From JALHMI01 sp964598535 (lineage in GTDB: Bacteria > Planctomycetota > Planctomycetia > Pirellulales > PALSA-1355), in the NCBI GenBank assembly GCA_964598535.1, contig CAZRCI010000015.1, positions 1 to 64,000 on the forward strand: a DNA stretch of 64,000 nt, written 5' to 3'. The notes under the pieces are model-generated. The model was not told the origin of the DNA. It saw only the letters and a program-made list of their open reading frames with translations, and made no database searches. A program made the position numbers and the translations under genes. Of this stretch, positions 26,247-34,118 are shown in pieces; the first letter of the stretch is position 1; the number at the start of each line of letters is the position of its first letter.

Positions 26247-27339
26247 TTAGGATACCCGCCAGCGCAGGTACGCATCCAAAAAACCATCGATGTTACCGTC
26301 GAGCACGCTCTGGAAGTTGCCGACGTAGTAGCCGGTGCGAACGTCTTTGACGCGCTGATCGGGGTGCAGAAAGTAGTTGCGAATCTGCGAGCCGAAGCCG
26401 GTCTTGGCCTTTTCCTGATACTTGGCGGCCTGTTCGGCTTCGCGTTTTTCTTCTTCCAAGCGGGCGAGCCGGGCGCGAAGCATCTTGAGCGCGGTTGCCC
26501 GATTTTTGTGCTGCGAGCGTTCGTTCTGGCACTGCACGACGATGCCGGTCGGAAGATGCGTAAGCCGGATCGCGCTGGACGTCTTATTGACGTGCTGGCC
26601 CCCCGCACCGCTGGCGCGGAAGACGTCCTCGCGGATGTCTTCGTCTCGCAGCTCGACGTCGACCGAGTCGCTGATCTCGGGCGAAACGTCCACGGCGGCG
26701 AAGCTGGTCTGCCGCTTGCCTTCGGCGTTGAAGGGGCTGATGCGCACCAGCCGGTGCATGCCTGTCTCGCCCTTCAGATAGCCATAAGCCATCGGACCGC
26801 GAACGGCGATCGCGGCGCTTTGGATGCCGGCCACGATGTCGTCCTGGCGGTCGAGAATTTCGACTTCGTAGTCGTTCTTCTGTGCCCAATGGATGTACAT
26901 CCGCAGCAACATCTCGGCCCAATCGTTGGCGTCGGTGCCGCCGTCCCGGGCGTTGATCGTCAGGATCGCGCCTTTGGAATCGAACGGTCCGTTGAGCAAC
27001 CCCTTGAGCTCGAGCGCTTCGACCAACTCGCCGAGCCGCTCGAGCTCGACCGCGACGTCTTTCTCGAGCGAGGCGTCTTCCTCGGCCATTTCGAGGAGAA
27101 CTTCCAGGTCGTCGGCCGCCGCGATCGCCTCGTCGAGCGGCTTGGTGATGGCGCCGAGCGACTTTAGCTCGGCGATCGTGGCCTGAGCCGCTTCTTGATT
27201 ATCCCAGAAACCGGGCTGGGCCATTTGGCCTTCGATTGCCTGGGACTGCTCCTGCTTGGCAGCGTAGTCAAAGAGAGTCTCGCAGTTGAACGATCCGCTC
27301 GCGGATGGCCTGGGCCCGGTCGACGAATTCACGATCCAT
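26247..27339 (-). CDS. prfB: Peptide chain release factor 2, +1 programmed frameshift
   Basis: RF2 releases peptides at UGA and UAA. Translation starts at ATG 27339 (MDREFVDRAQAIRERIVQLR), then reaches CTT TGA C: an in-frame TGA at 27270-27268. A +1 shift on CTT gives ...DSL-D-YAAKQEQ and continues to 26247, making 363 residues. The slippery CTTTGAC is the classic RF2 autoregulatory site, although the usual upstream AGGGGG is not evident. The codon-reading motif SPF (RISPFNAEGKRQTSF) and the catalytic GGQ (ASGAGGQHVNKTSSAIRLTH) are present. Low RF2 would favour the shift. Confidence 0.96.
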
Positions 27340-27519
27340 GATGACTCGCTGCTGGCAAGAGGGAACGATGCTTGATTGAGGGCGCCGACGAGGCGAGCCT
27401 CTCGTCTGGCGATTATATCGCCCGCGGCGTCTGCCGGCGACCCGGCTCACCGCCGCGCGGTTAGAATAGGATGCGCGTCGGAATGCCGCTTCGAAGATCC
27501 CCTGCAGGAGCATCGTGCC

Positions 27520-28563
27520 ATGAAAGCGCTGGTCTACCGCGGTCCGGGAAAGCCCGTGCTCGAAGACAAACCCCGGCCGACAATTCAGCATGCCACGGAC
27601 GCGATTGTCCGTATCGCCAAAACGACGATCTGCGGTACGGACCTGCACATTCTGAAGGGCGATGTGCCCACGGTCACGGCCGGCCGCACGCTGGGGCATG
27701 AAGGCGTGGGCGTGGTGGAAGACGTCGGATCGGGCGTCACCATGTTCAAGCCGGGCGATCGAGTGATCATCTCCTGCATCAGCTCGTGCGCCAAGTGCGC
27801 GAACTGCAGACGCGGAATGTACTCGCACTGCCAGAGCGGAGGCGGTTGGGTCCTGGGCAACACGCTCGACGGCACTCAGGCCGAGCTGGTGCGAATTCCG
27901 CTGGCGGACAACAGTCTGCATCATATTCCGCAGGGCGCGGACGAAGAGGCCCTGGTCATGCTTAGCGACATTCTGCCCACGGGGTTCGAGTGTGGCGTGC
28001 TCAACGGCAACGTGCAACCCGGCGACACGGTGGCCATCGTGGGCGGCGGACCGATTGGGCTCGCCAGCTTGTTGACGGCACAGTTCTATTCACCGGCCGA
28101 GTTGATCGTCGTCGATACCGACGACAATCGCCTGGAGGTGGCCCGGCGGTTTGGCGCGACCGGTACGATCAACAACGGCACGGTCAATGCCCTCGAGCGG
28201 ATCAGGGCCTCGACGGACGGGCGCGGCGTGGACGTGGCGATCGAAGCGGTGGGCATTCCGGCCACGTTCGACCTGTGTCAGCAGATCGTCGCGGCCGGCG
28301 GCCACATCGCCAACGTCGGGGTGCATGGTAAGCCGGTGCAGTTGAATCTCGACACGCTCTGGTCGCAGAATATCACGCTGCGCACGCGGTTGGTCGATAC
28401 CGTTTCTACTCCGCTGCTGTTGAAGACGATCCTCGCCGGCAGGCTCGACCCGCGGCAGCTCATTACGCATCACTTTGCGCTGGCGGACGTGCTGGCGGCT
28501 TATGACACGTTCGGCAATGCCATGCGCGAGCGAGCGTTGAAGGTGATCCTGTCGAGCGATTGA
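27520..28563 (+). CDS. Zinc-dependent alcohol dehydrogenase, threonine/secondary-alcohol type
   Basis: The 347-residue enzyme starts at ATG 27520, nine bases after AGGAG (27506-27510). Cys38 (TICGTDLHILKGDVP), His60 and Glu61 (TLGHEGVGVVEDVG) are catalytic zinc ligands. Structural cysteines are in CISSCAKCANCRRGMYSHC. NAD(P) binds at VAIVGGGPIGLASLLTAQFY. LSDILPTGFECGVLNGNVQP fits the group that includes isopropanol and NADP-linked secondary alcohol dehydrogenases. It is only distantly similar to the dehydrogenase at 20 kb. It converges with sufS. Confidence 0.93.
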   Translation: MKALVYRGPGKPVLEDKPRPTIQHATDAIVRIAKTTICGTDLHILKGDVPTVTAGRTLGHEGVGVVEDVGSGVTMFKPGDRVIISCISSCAKCANCRRGMYSHCQSGGGWVLGNTLDGTQAELVRIPLADNSLHHIPQGADEEALVMLSDILPTGFECGVLNGNVQPGDTVAIVGGGPIGLASLLTAQFYSPAELIVVDTDDNRLEVARRFGATGTINNGTVNALERIRASTDGRGVDVAIEAVGIPATFDLCQQIVAAGGHIANVGVHGKPVQLNLDTLWSQNITLRTRLVDTVSTPLLLKTILAGRLDPRQLITHHFALADVLAAYDTFGNAMRERALKVILSSD

Positions 28564-28609
28564 AGACGCGCGCGATGTGGCCTGGCGTCGACGGCCCGAA
28601 CGGCTTGCC

Positions 28610-29875
28610 TCACTTCCGCCGAAACACACGTTTGATTTCTTCGAGCGCCCGACCGAGTCGCTCAACTTCTTCGACCGTGTTGTAGAAGTAGAAGCTGGCC
28701 CGGCTGCTGGCCGCGATGCCCAGCCGTTTGTGCAGCGGCATGGCGCAGTGGTGTCCTGCGCGGATGGCGATCCCCTGTCGATCCAAGAGCTGCGCGATGT
28801 CGTGGGCGTGTACTCGTTCGAGCGTGAAGCTGACGATGCCCGCCTTGTGCTGGGGCGCGGGCCCCAGAAACCGCACGCCCCCAACGGCGCTCATCACTTC
28901 GTGCGCGCGCTGCGTGAGCTGCCGTTCATGCTCGTGGATCGCGTCGATGCCGAGCGCGTTCAGATAGTCGATGGCGGCGCCCAGCCCGATGGCCGGCACG
29001 ATCGGCGGCGTGCCGGCTTCGAACTTGGCCGGTAGTTCCGCGGGCTCGAAGCCGGCGGTCGTAACGCGGCGAATCATGCTGCCGCCGCCCATGAACGGCG
29101 GTATTGCTTCCAGCAACTCGCGTTTGCCGTAGAGCACGCCGACGCCCGAGGGGCCGAGCATCTTGTGCCCCGAGAAGGCCAGGAAGTCGGCATCGAGCTG
29201 GACGACGTCGGTCTTGGTGTGCGGAACGCTCTGGGCCGCGTCGACCAGCGCGATTGCGCCGGCCGCGTGCGCGCGGTCGACAAGCTCGCGCACGGGCGCG
29301 ACGGTGCCGAGCACATTGGACACGGCGGCCACGGCGACGAGCTTCGTGCGCGGCGAGAGAAATTCGTCGAGCTTCTCGAGCGCAAGGCGGCCATCGTCCG
29401 CCAGCGGCAAAAAGCGAACCACGGCCCCGGTCCGCTCGGCGACCTGTTGCCAGGGGACGATATTGGCATGATGTTCGAGTTCGGTGAGCAAGATTTCATC
29501 GCCGGCGCGCAGGTTGGCGTCGCCCCAGCTTCGCGCGACCAGATTGATACTCTCGGTCGCGCCGTGGGTGAAGATCACTTGCTCGGTACTCGCGGCGCCG
29601 ATGAAGGCCGCTACCTTGCCGCGGGCTTCTTCAAACAAATCCGTCGATTGATCGCTGAGCCAGTGAATGCCGCGATGCACATTGGCGTAGTGTCGCTCGT
29701 AGACGTCGACCATCGCTTGGACGACTTGCCGGGGGCGCTGCGTCGTGGCCGCGTTGTCGAGATAGGCCAGCGGCACGCCCGGCGAATCGCTCCGGGCATG
29801 CAGTATCGTGGAGAGAATCGGAAAGTCGGCGCGAATGCGTTCGACGTCGAGCGGCGGGTTGGTGCTGAGCGACAT
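28610..29875 (-). CDS. sufS: Cysteine desulfurase, SufS type
   Basis: A PLP enzyme that takes sulfur from cysteine for Fe-S assembly. The 421-residue protein has YLDNAATTQRPRQVVQAM, the substrate loop HANVHRGIHWLSD-type region (NVHRGIHWLSDQSTDLFE), the PLP lysine in FLAFSGHKMLGPSGVGVLYG and the catalytic Cys in RAGHHCAMPLHKR, all typical of class II desulfurases. Nine bases separate it from upstream sufU, so the two form an operon. SufB, SufC and SufD are not in the window. Confidence 0.95.
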   Translation of the reverse strand: MSLSTNPPLDVERIRADFPILSTILHARSDSPGVPLAYLDNAATTQRPRQVVQAMVDVYERHYANVHRGIHWLSDQSTDLFEEARGKVAAFIGAASTEQVIFTHGATESINLVARSWGDANLRAGDEILLTELEHHANIVPWQQVAERTGAVVRFLPLADDGRLALEKLDEFLSPRTKLVAVAAVSNVLGTVAPVRELVDRAHAAGAIALVDAAQSVPHTKTDVVQLDADFLAFSGHKMLGPSGVGVLYGKRELLEAIPPFMGGGSMIRRVTTAGFEPAELPAKFEAGTPPIVPAIGLGAAIDYLNALGIDAIHEHERQLTQRAHEVMSAVGGVRFLGPAPQHKAGIVSFTLERVHAHDIAQLLDRQGIAIRAGHHCAMPLHKRLGIAASSRASFYFYNTVEEVERLGRALEEIKRVFRRK

Positions 29876-29884
29876 GTTACCGCC

Positions 29885-30313
29885 TCACTTGCAGCAATTG
29901 TTGATATTGCCACCGTTGGGCTCGTTGTCGCCGCTTACGGGGGAGTAGATCGCGGATTGCAACGCTCGCCAGCAGAGCAGGCAGCACTTTTGCCGGTTTG
30001 GCGTGAGCTTTGCGCCAAACAACGCGAGCATGTCGGCCGCGGTGAAGGCGGTTACGTCGTCGACTTGCCGGCCGCAGATTTGCTCCAGCAACATCGAGGC
30101 CGAGGCCTGGCTAATGCAGCAACCATCGCCATTGAAATAGGCGTCGCGAATCGTGCCGTCGTCACCGATTTCCAGCTCGACCCGCACCACATCGCCGCAG
30201 AGCGGATTCTCTTCTTCGTGCGCGTGCGTCGCGCCGGGACAAGAGCCGCGATGAAACGGCTCTTCGTAGTGATCGAGAATTCGCTCCTGATAGAGTTCGT
30301 CTTCTTGAGGCAT
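29885..30313 (-). CDS. sufU: SufU-type Fe-S assembly sulfur acceptor
   Basis: A 142-residue zinc-containing partner of SufS that accepts persulfide. Cys39 with Asp41 (NPLCGDVVRVELEI), Cys65/66 (NGDGCCISQASASMLLEQ) and the C-terminal cysteines at 110-114 (KCCLLCW) follow the C-D-C-C ligand layout. The insertion between C2 and C3 separates SufU from scaffold IscU. A run NNCCK ends the protein; an Asn/Gly-rich tail is unusual. The gene precedes sufS. Two small hairpins lie in its leader. Confidence 0.93.
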   Translation of the reverse strand: MPQEDELYQERILDHYEEPFHRGSCPGATHAHEEENPLCGDVVRVELEIGDDGTIRDAYFNGDGCCISQASASMLLEQICGRQVDDVTAFTAADMLALFGAKLTPNRQKCCLLCWRALQSAIYSPVSGDNEPNGGNINNCCK

Positions 30314-30328
30314 GAACGACCTGGCGAG

Positions 30329-30369
30329 CGTGCTCAGAGAGCACGGTTAAACATGGTTCCGTGCGGAAC
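30329..30369 (-). promoter_or_regulatory. Paired hairpins in the sufU leader
   Basis: Within 60 bp upstream of the sufU start are a 7-bp stem with 3-nt loop (CGTGCTC at 30329-30335 with 30339-30345) and a 5-bp stem with 4-nt loop (30356-30360 with 30365-30369). They could shape translation initiation. No matching known riboswitch is recognised. Confidence 0.35.
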
Positions 30370-30439
30370 AGCACTTCCACAATGCAATCCTAGCGCGGCT
30401 GGTCCTTTTCAACAAGGGTCGCGGCGCGGTGGAAAACAA

Positions 30440-30479
30440 ACCGGGCCACTGACCGCGCGCGTGCGGCCAGTGGCCCGGT
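30440..30479 (-). terminator. Intrinsic terminator of the aquaporin-peroxidase operon
   Basis: ACCGGGCCACTG (30440-30451) pairs perfectly with 30468-30479; the 16-nt loop contains a further CCGC/GCGG stem. Reading the minus strand, TTTGTTTTCC follows. It lies 30 bp past the peroxidase stop codon at 30509. Confidence 0.88.
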
Positions 30480-30508
30480 GGATCCGAATTGTGAGCGGAT
30501 TTTCCGGT

Positions 30509-32035
30509 TCACTCGGGCAAGCGGTTCCGGGCAATCTTGGGGAAGCTGCCAGTGCAGCCCTGCTTCATGAACTCGACGAGATCCTGTTTGTCCTGATCGT
30601 TGAGATCGAGTTTTTTGATCTTCTCGCTCAAGTGGGGGTTCGGATGGCCGCCCTTGACGTACCACTCGACCACTTCTTCGAGCGTTTGCTGGCTGCCGTC
30701 ATGCATGTAGGGCGCGCTGAGGGCGACGTTGCGAATCGTGGGTGTTTTGAACGCACCCTTGTCCTTGTCGTCCTTGGTGACGTCGTAGCGTCCCAGGTCG
30801 GGTTCGTCCTTGTCCATGCCGACGCCCAGGTTGTGGTACTTCTCGTCGGTCAGGTTCGCGCCGACGTGACAGGCCGAGCAACTTCCCTTTTCAGAGAAAT
30901 AGATCTCCATGCCGCGTTTGGCGCTTTCGGTAAGCGGGTTGGCATCGGCACCGGCCTTGGCCTCGGCGTAGCGAGCTTTCAGCTCATCGTCGGCTTCGAT
31001 GTCCTCGGGCTCGAGTTGCTCGAACGGCTTGAGCGCTTCAGCATAGTCGAACGGCGCCGGACCGGTCACAATGGCTCGCTCGAACGAAGCCAGCGCCTGA
31101 CCAACCGCGTCGATGTCCATCTTGCCGAAGATTTTGTCGAACTGCAGCTTGTAACCCTCGACGCCTTGCAAGCAGAGCACGCAGGCATCGTGCGTGTTGC
31201 CCATTTCGATCGGGTTGGCGATGGGGCCCACGGCCTGATCTTCGAGCGAGTCGGCGCGACCATCCCAAAACTGTTTGTCGCTTAGGATGCGGTTGTAGCT
31301 CACCGGCGAGTTGCGACCGCCGGTTTGATCCTTGATGCCGACGCCAAACTGCGTATATCTGGCGAAGCCTTCATCCGGATCGTGGCACGAAGCACAACTG
31401 ATCGAGAAGTCGGCCGAGAGCCGCGGATCGAAATAGAGTTGGCGGCCCAATTCGATCTTTGCCCGGGTCAGCGGGTTTTTGTCGATGCCCTTGATCTCGG
31501 TTGCGCCCTTCGAGAGCCCGAACGGAAGCTCGAAATCGAGCGGCTCATGATTCTGAGGGTCGTCAAGCCAGGCCTTGATCTGGTCGAGCGTCACCTTGTC
31601 GCCTTCACCGGGGATGCCAGCAAAGAGCTCCGCGGCGCCGAGCACGATTTTCTTGCTCGTGGCCGGCTCGGGTTGGGCCTCGGCCGGAGCGGCAGCCTCG
31701 GCCGGCTTTTCTTCGGGCATGGGTTCCGGCTCAGCGGGTTCTTCCGGAGCAGGTTCCGCAGGCTTTTCGGGCTCCGAGGCCGCGGGCTCGGGCATCGGAG
31801 GCGCCTCGGTCGTTTCGGCCGGCATTTCCGCGTCCGCTTTTTCCTCGTTCGCAGTCTCGTCCGCCGGGGGGGCGGTTGCTTCAATGACAACCGACTCTTC
31901 TTCGACCACAGCGGCCGGTTCGGTCGAGTTCGCCACCGGCTCCGTTGGCTTTTTCGGTTGGGCACATCCGTTGGCCATCAATAAACCGGCCAGCAACAGC
32001 CCGTGTAGGCCCAGTGATGGGGAACGAAGTTTCAT
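30509..32035 (-). CDS. Di-haem cytochrome c peroxidase-like lipoprotein with acidic linker
   Basis: A 508-residue exported protein. The signal LHGLLLAGLLMANGC ends in a lipobox with Cys24, implying membrane anchoring. Residues ~30-128 are a Pro/Glu/Ala-rich spacer. Two c-type haem sites follow: SISCASCHDPDEGFARYTQF near 214 and GSCSACHVGANLTDEKYH near 386. TPTIRNVALSAPYMHDGSQQ is the conserved C-terminal peroxidase signature. The family reduces H2O2 with electrons from cytochromes; some members act on other substrates (MauG-like). It follows the aquaporin gene by 6 bp, in one operon. Confidence 0.92.
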   Translation of the reverse strand: MKLRSPSLGLHGLLLAGLLMANGCAQPKKPTEPVANSTEPAAVVEEESVVIEATAPPADETANEEKADAEMPAETTEAPPMPEPAASEPEKPAEPAPEEPAEPEPMPEEKPAEAAAPAEAQPEPATSKKIVLGAAELFAGIPGEGDKVTLDQIKAWLDDPQNHEPLDFELPFGLSKGATEIKGIDKNPLTRAKIELGRQLYFDPRLSADFSISCASCHDPDEGFARYTQFGVGIKDQTGGRNSPVSYNRILSDKQFWDGRADSLEDQAVGPIANPIEMGNTHDACVLCLQGVEGYKLQFDKIFGKMDIDAVGQALASFERAIVTGPAPFDYAEALKPFEQLEPEDIEADDELKARYAEAKAGADANPLTESAKRGMEIYFSEKGSCSACHVGANLTDEKYHNLGVGMDKDEPDLGRYDVTKDDKDKGAFKTPTIRNVALSAPYMHDGSQQTLEEVVEWYVKGGHPNPHLSEKIKKLDLNDQDKQDLVEFMKQGCTGSFPKIARNRLPE

Positions 32036-32041
32036 GATGCA

Positions 32042-32767
32042 TTATCTCCTGTGCTTGCCCTTTTCCGCCGCATCGACCGGCGGGGTCAATTCGGTGCTCG
32101 GCAAGAAAATCTTGTCATACAGAATCGCCGCCAACACGCCACCGGCGGCAGGCCCCACAAAATACATCCAAACATAGTTCAGATCACCGAGAGCGACGGC
32201 CGGCCCCAGGGTGCGGGCGGGATTCATGCTCGCGCCCGTCAACGGACCGCCGAAGAGAATATCCATCGTCAGCACAAGGCCGATCGCAACGCCCGCCAGA
32301 TTGCCATTGCGGCCATGAATTCCCGAGGCGAACACGGCCGACACCAGGAAGAAGGTCAAAATGCCCTCGAGCACGATAACCTTGATGGCGTTGGCCGATT
32401 CCGACGCGTTGGCCACTCCAGGCGTCAAGGAGCCGATCGTCGCGCCGAGTCCCGAGTCTGGTCCCAAGAACCATTGCAAGGTATAAGCCGCCACGACCGC
32501 GCCCACGCATTGGGCAATCCAATAGCTGATGGCTTTGGGGACCGAGATTCGGCCCGCGCTTAGCACGCCGAGCGTCACGGCCGGATTTACGTGGGCACCG
32601 GAGATGCTGCCCCACGTATAGATAATGACCATGAGCGCCAGGCCATGAGCCAGGGCCACGGCTGTCAGGCCCGCACTGCCACCGTCGGCGATTGCTCCCG
32701 CACCAGCGCCAATAAAAACGAGTAGGAAAGTTCCAATGAGTTCCGCTGAAGCGGCCTTGGTATCCAT
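32042..32767 (-). CDS. MIP family channel (aquaporin)
   Basis: ATG 32767 gives 241 residues; the frame from 32806 adds only 13. There are six membrane helices. The two half-helix motifs are intact: SGAHVNPAVTLGVLSAGR (NPA 61-63) and TGASMNPARTLGPAVALGDL. The first pore loop lacks the Asp of glycerol facilitators, so water or a small neutral solute such as H2O2 is plausible. It is the first gene of a two-gene operon with a cytochrome c peroxidase 6 bp downstream. A promoter with an internal palindrome lies 60-85 bp upstream. Confidence 0.93.
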   Translation of the reverse strand: MDTKAASAELIGTFLLVFIGAGAGAIADGGSAGLTAVALAHGLALMVIIYTWGSISGAHVNPAVTLGVLSAGRISVPKAISYWIAQCVGAVVAAYTLQWFLGPDSGLGATIGSLTPGVANASESANAIKVIVLEGILTFFLVSAVFASGIHGRNGNLAGVAIGLVLTMDILFGGPLTGASMNPARTLGPAVALGDLNYVWMYFVGPAAGGVLAAILYDKIFLPSTELTPPVDAAEKGKHRR

Positions 32768-32824
32768 TGCACGACAGTCCTCGCCGTAGGGATATTGAAC
32801 GAGCATAATTACGCTGGGGAGTTG

Positions 32825-32852
32825 AATATATCAATAATGATTATTGATTCAA
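32825..32852 (-). promoter_or_regulatory. Aquaporin-peroxidase promoter with Fur/PerR-like operator
   Basis: On the minus strand, TTGAAT (32852-32847) and TATATT (32830-32825) are spaced by 16 bp, a good sigma-70 pair about 55 bp ahead of the aquaporin start. The spacer is filled by a perfect 8-1-8 palindrome, TCAATAATGATTATTGA (32831-32847). Its core ATAATNATTAT is shared by Fur, PerR and Zur boxes. A repressor bound here would block polymerase. The region is strongly AT-rich against a GC-rich background. Confidence 0.72.
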
Positions 32853-32958
32853 GGGTTTACCGCGATGAAGGCGACCGGCTGGCATGGCGGGCGCCCGTGC
32901 CGCGTGTGCGGTTCCTTCAACGTGTCGTTCACAGGCGCCGCACTAGAATTGGCTTGAA

Positions 32959-34101
32959 ATGGCTGCCGCACTTCCAACTCCTCGATCCGCCTATATCCAT
33001 GTGCCGTTCTGCCGACATCGTTGCGGCTATTGCAACTTCACGCTCGTCTCCGGGCGCGATGACCTGATTGCGGATTATCTGCGGGCGATTGACATCGAGC
33101 TGTCGTGGCTGGGCGCGCCGCGCGAAGTCGACACCTTGTTCTTTGGCGGCGGGACCCCCACGCACCTGCCTCTTCCGTCGCTGGAGAAACTCTTGCAGCT
33201 TACGCGGCGTTGGTTTCCGCTGGCGATTGGCGGCGAGATGAGTATCGAGGCGAATCCCGTGGATCTGACCGATGCAAAGCTCGCGTTGCTCGCCGAGTAC
33301 GGGGTGAACCGCATCAGCCTGGGAGGGCAATCGTTTGACGCGGCAAAGCTCGCGACGCTCGAACGCGATCACGACGCGGCCTCGCTCGTAAAGGCGATTC
33401 AAATGAGCCGGCGCTACATGCGGTCCGTTTCGCTGGACTTGATTTTCGGCGTGCCCGGCGAAACGCTGGACACCTGGCGGCGCGATCTTACCACGGCCAT
33501 CGAGTTGCGACCGCAGCACGTATCGACCTATGGGCTAACCTTTGAGCGAGGCACGAACTACTGGAGCCGCATGCTTTCTGGTGAGCTGGCACGCCTCGAC
33601 GAAGACTTGGAACGCGGCATGTACGCGCTGGCCATCGACATGCTTACCGCGGCAGGCTATCAGCACTATGAGGTTTCCAACTTCGCGCAACTGGGGCACC
33701 ATTGCCGACACAACGAAGCCTATTGGGCCGGCGATGGGTACTTTGCCGCGGGGCCCGGCGCGGCCCGCTACGTCGATGGCCGCCGAGAAATGAATCATCG
33801 CAGCACGACGACGTATCTGAAGCGGGTGTTTGCCCAACAATCGCCAACCGCGGAGAGCGAGGCTTTGCCTCCGGAAGATCGTGCCCGAGAACTCCTGGTA
33901 TTTGGCTTGCGACGCATCGCCGGCGTATGGCGGGAGGGGTTTGCCGAGCGATCAGGGTACAGCCTCGACGAGCTTATCGGGCCCCCGTTGGCGGCGATGG
34001 TCGAGCACGGCTTGATGACCGACGACGGTCAGCGCGTGGCGCTGTCGCGAGCGGGGCTGTTCGTTTCCGACGCGATTTGGCCGCGGTTCTTGCGCCGCTG
34101 A
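32959..34101 (+). CDS. hemW: HemW radical SAM protein
   Basis: A 380-residue radical SAM protein. The cluster-binding motif is CRHRCGYC (CX3CX2C) in YIHVPFCRHRCGYCNFTL. FFGGGTPTHLP binds SAM, and FGVPGETLDTWRRDLTTAIE follows. The YEVSNFAQLGHHCRHNEAYW segment and the C-terminal winged-helix region (EHGLMTDDGQRVALSRAG) are characteristic of HemW, which handles haem for trafficking rather than acting as coproporphyrinogen dehydrogenase (HemN has an extra N-terminal Cys pattern). It is divergent from the aquaporin operon, with 191 bp between start codons. Confidence 0.93.
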   Translation: MAAALPTPRSAYIHVPFCRHRCGYCNFTLVSGRDDLIADYLRAIDIELSWLGAPREVDTLFFGGGTPTHLPLPSLEKLLQLTRRWFPLAIGGEMSIEANPVDLTDAKLALLAEYGVNRISLGGQSFDAAKLATLERDHDAASLVKAIQMSRRYMRSVSLDLIFGVPGETLDTWRRDLTTAIELRPQHVSTYGLTFERGTNYWSRMLSGELARLDEDLERGMYALAIDMLTAAGYQHYEVSNFAQLGHHCRHNEAYWAGDGYFAAGPGAARYVDGRREMNHRSTTTYLKRVFAQQSPTAESEALPPEDRARELLVFGLRRIAGVWREGFAERSGYSLDELIGPPLAAMVEHGLMTDDGQRVALSRAGLFVSDAIWPRFLRR

Positions 34102-34118
34102 ACCGGTACGGCCCGCGG

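Noticed and set aside
29165..31285. 706-codon plus-strand open frame across sufU and the peroxidase region
   Set aside because: It is antisense to well-supported sufS, sufU and peroxidase genes, has no recognisable domain, and long antisense frames are expected at this GC content.
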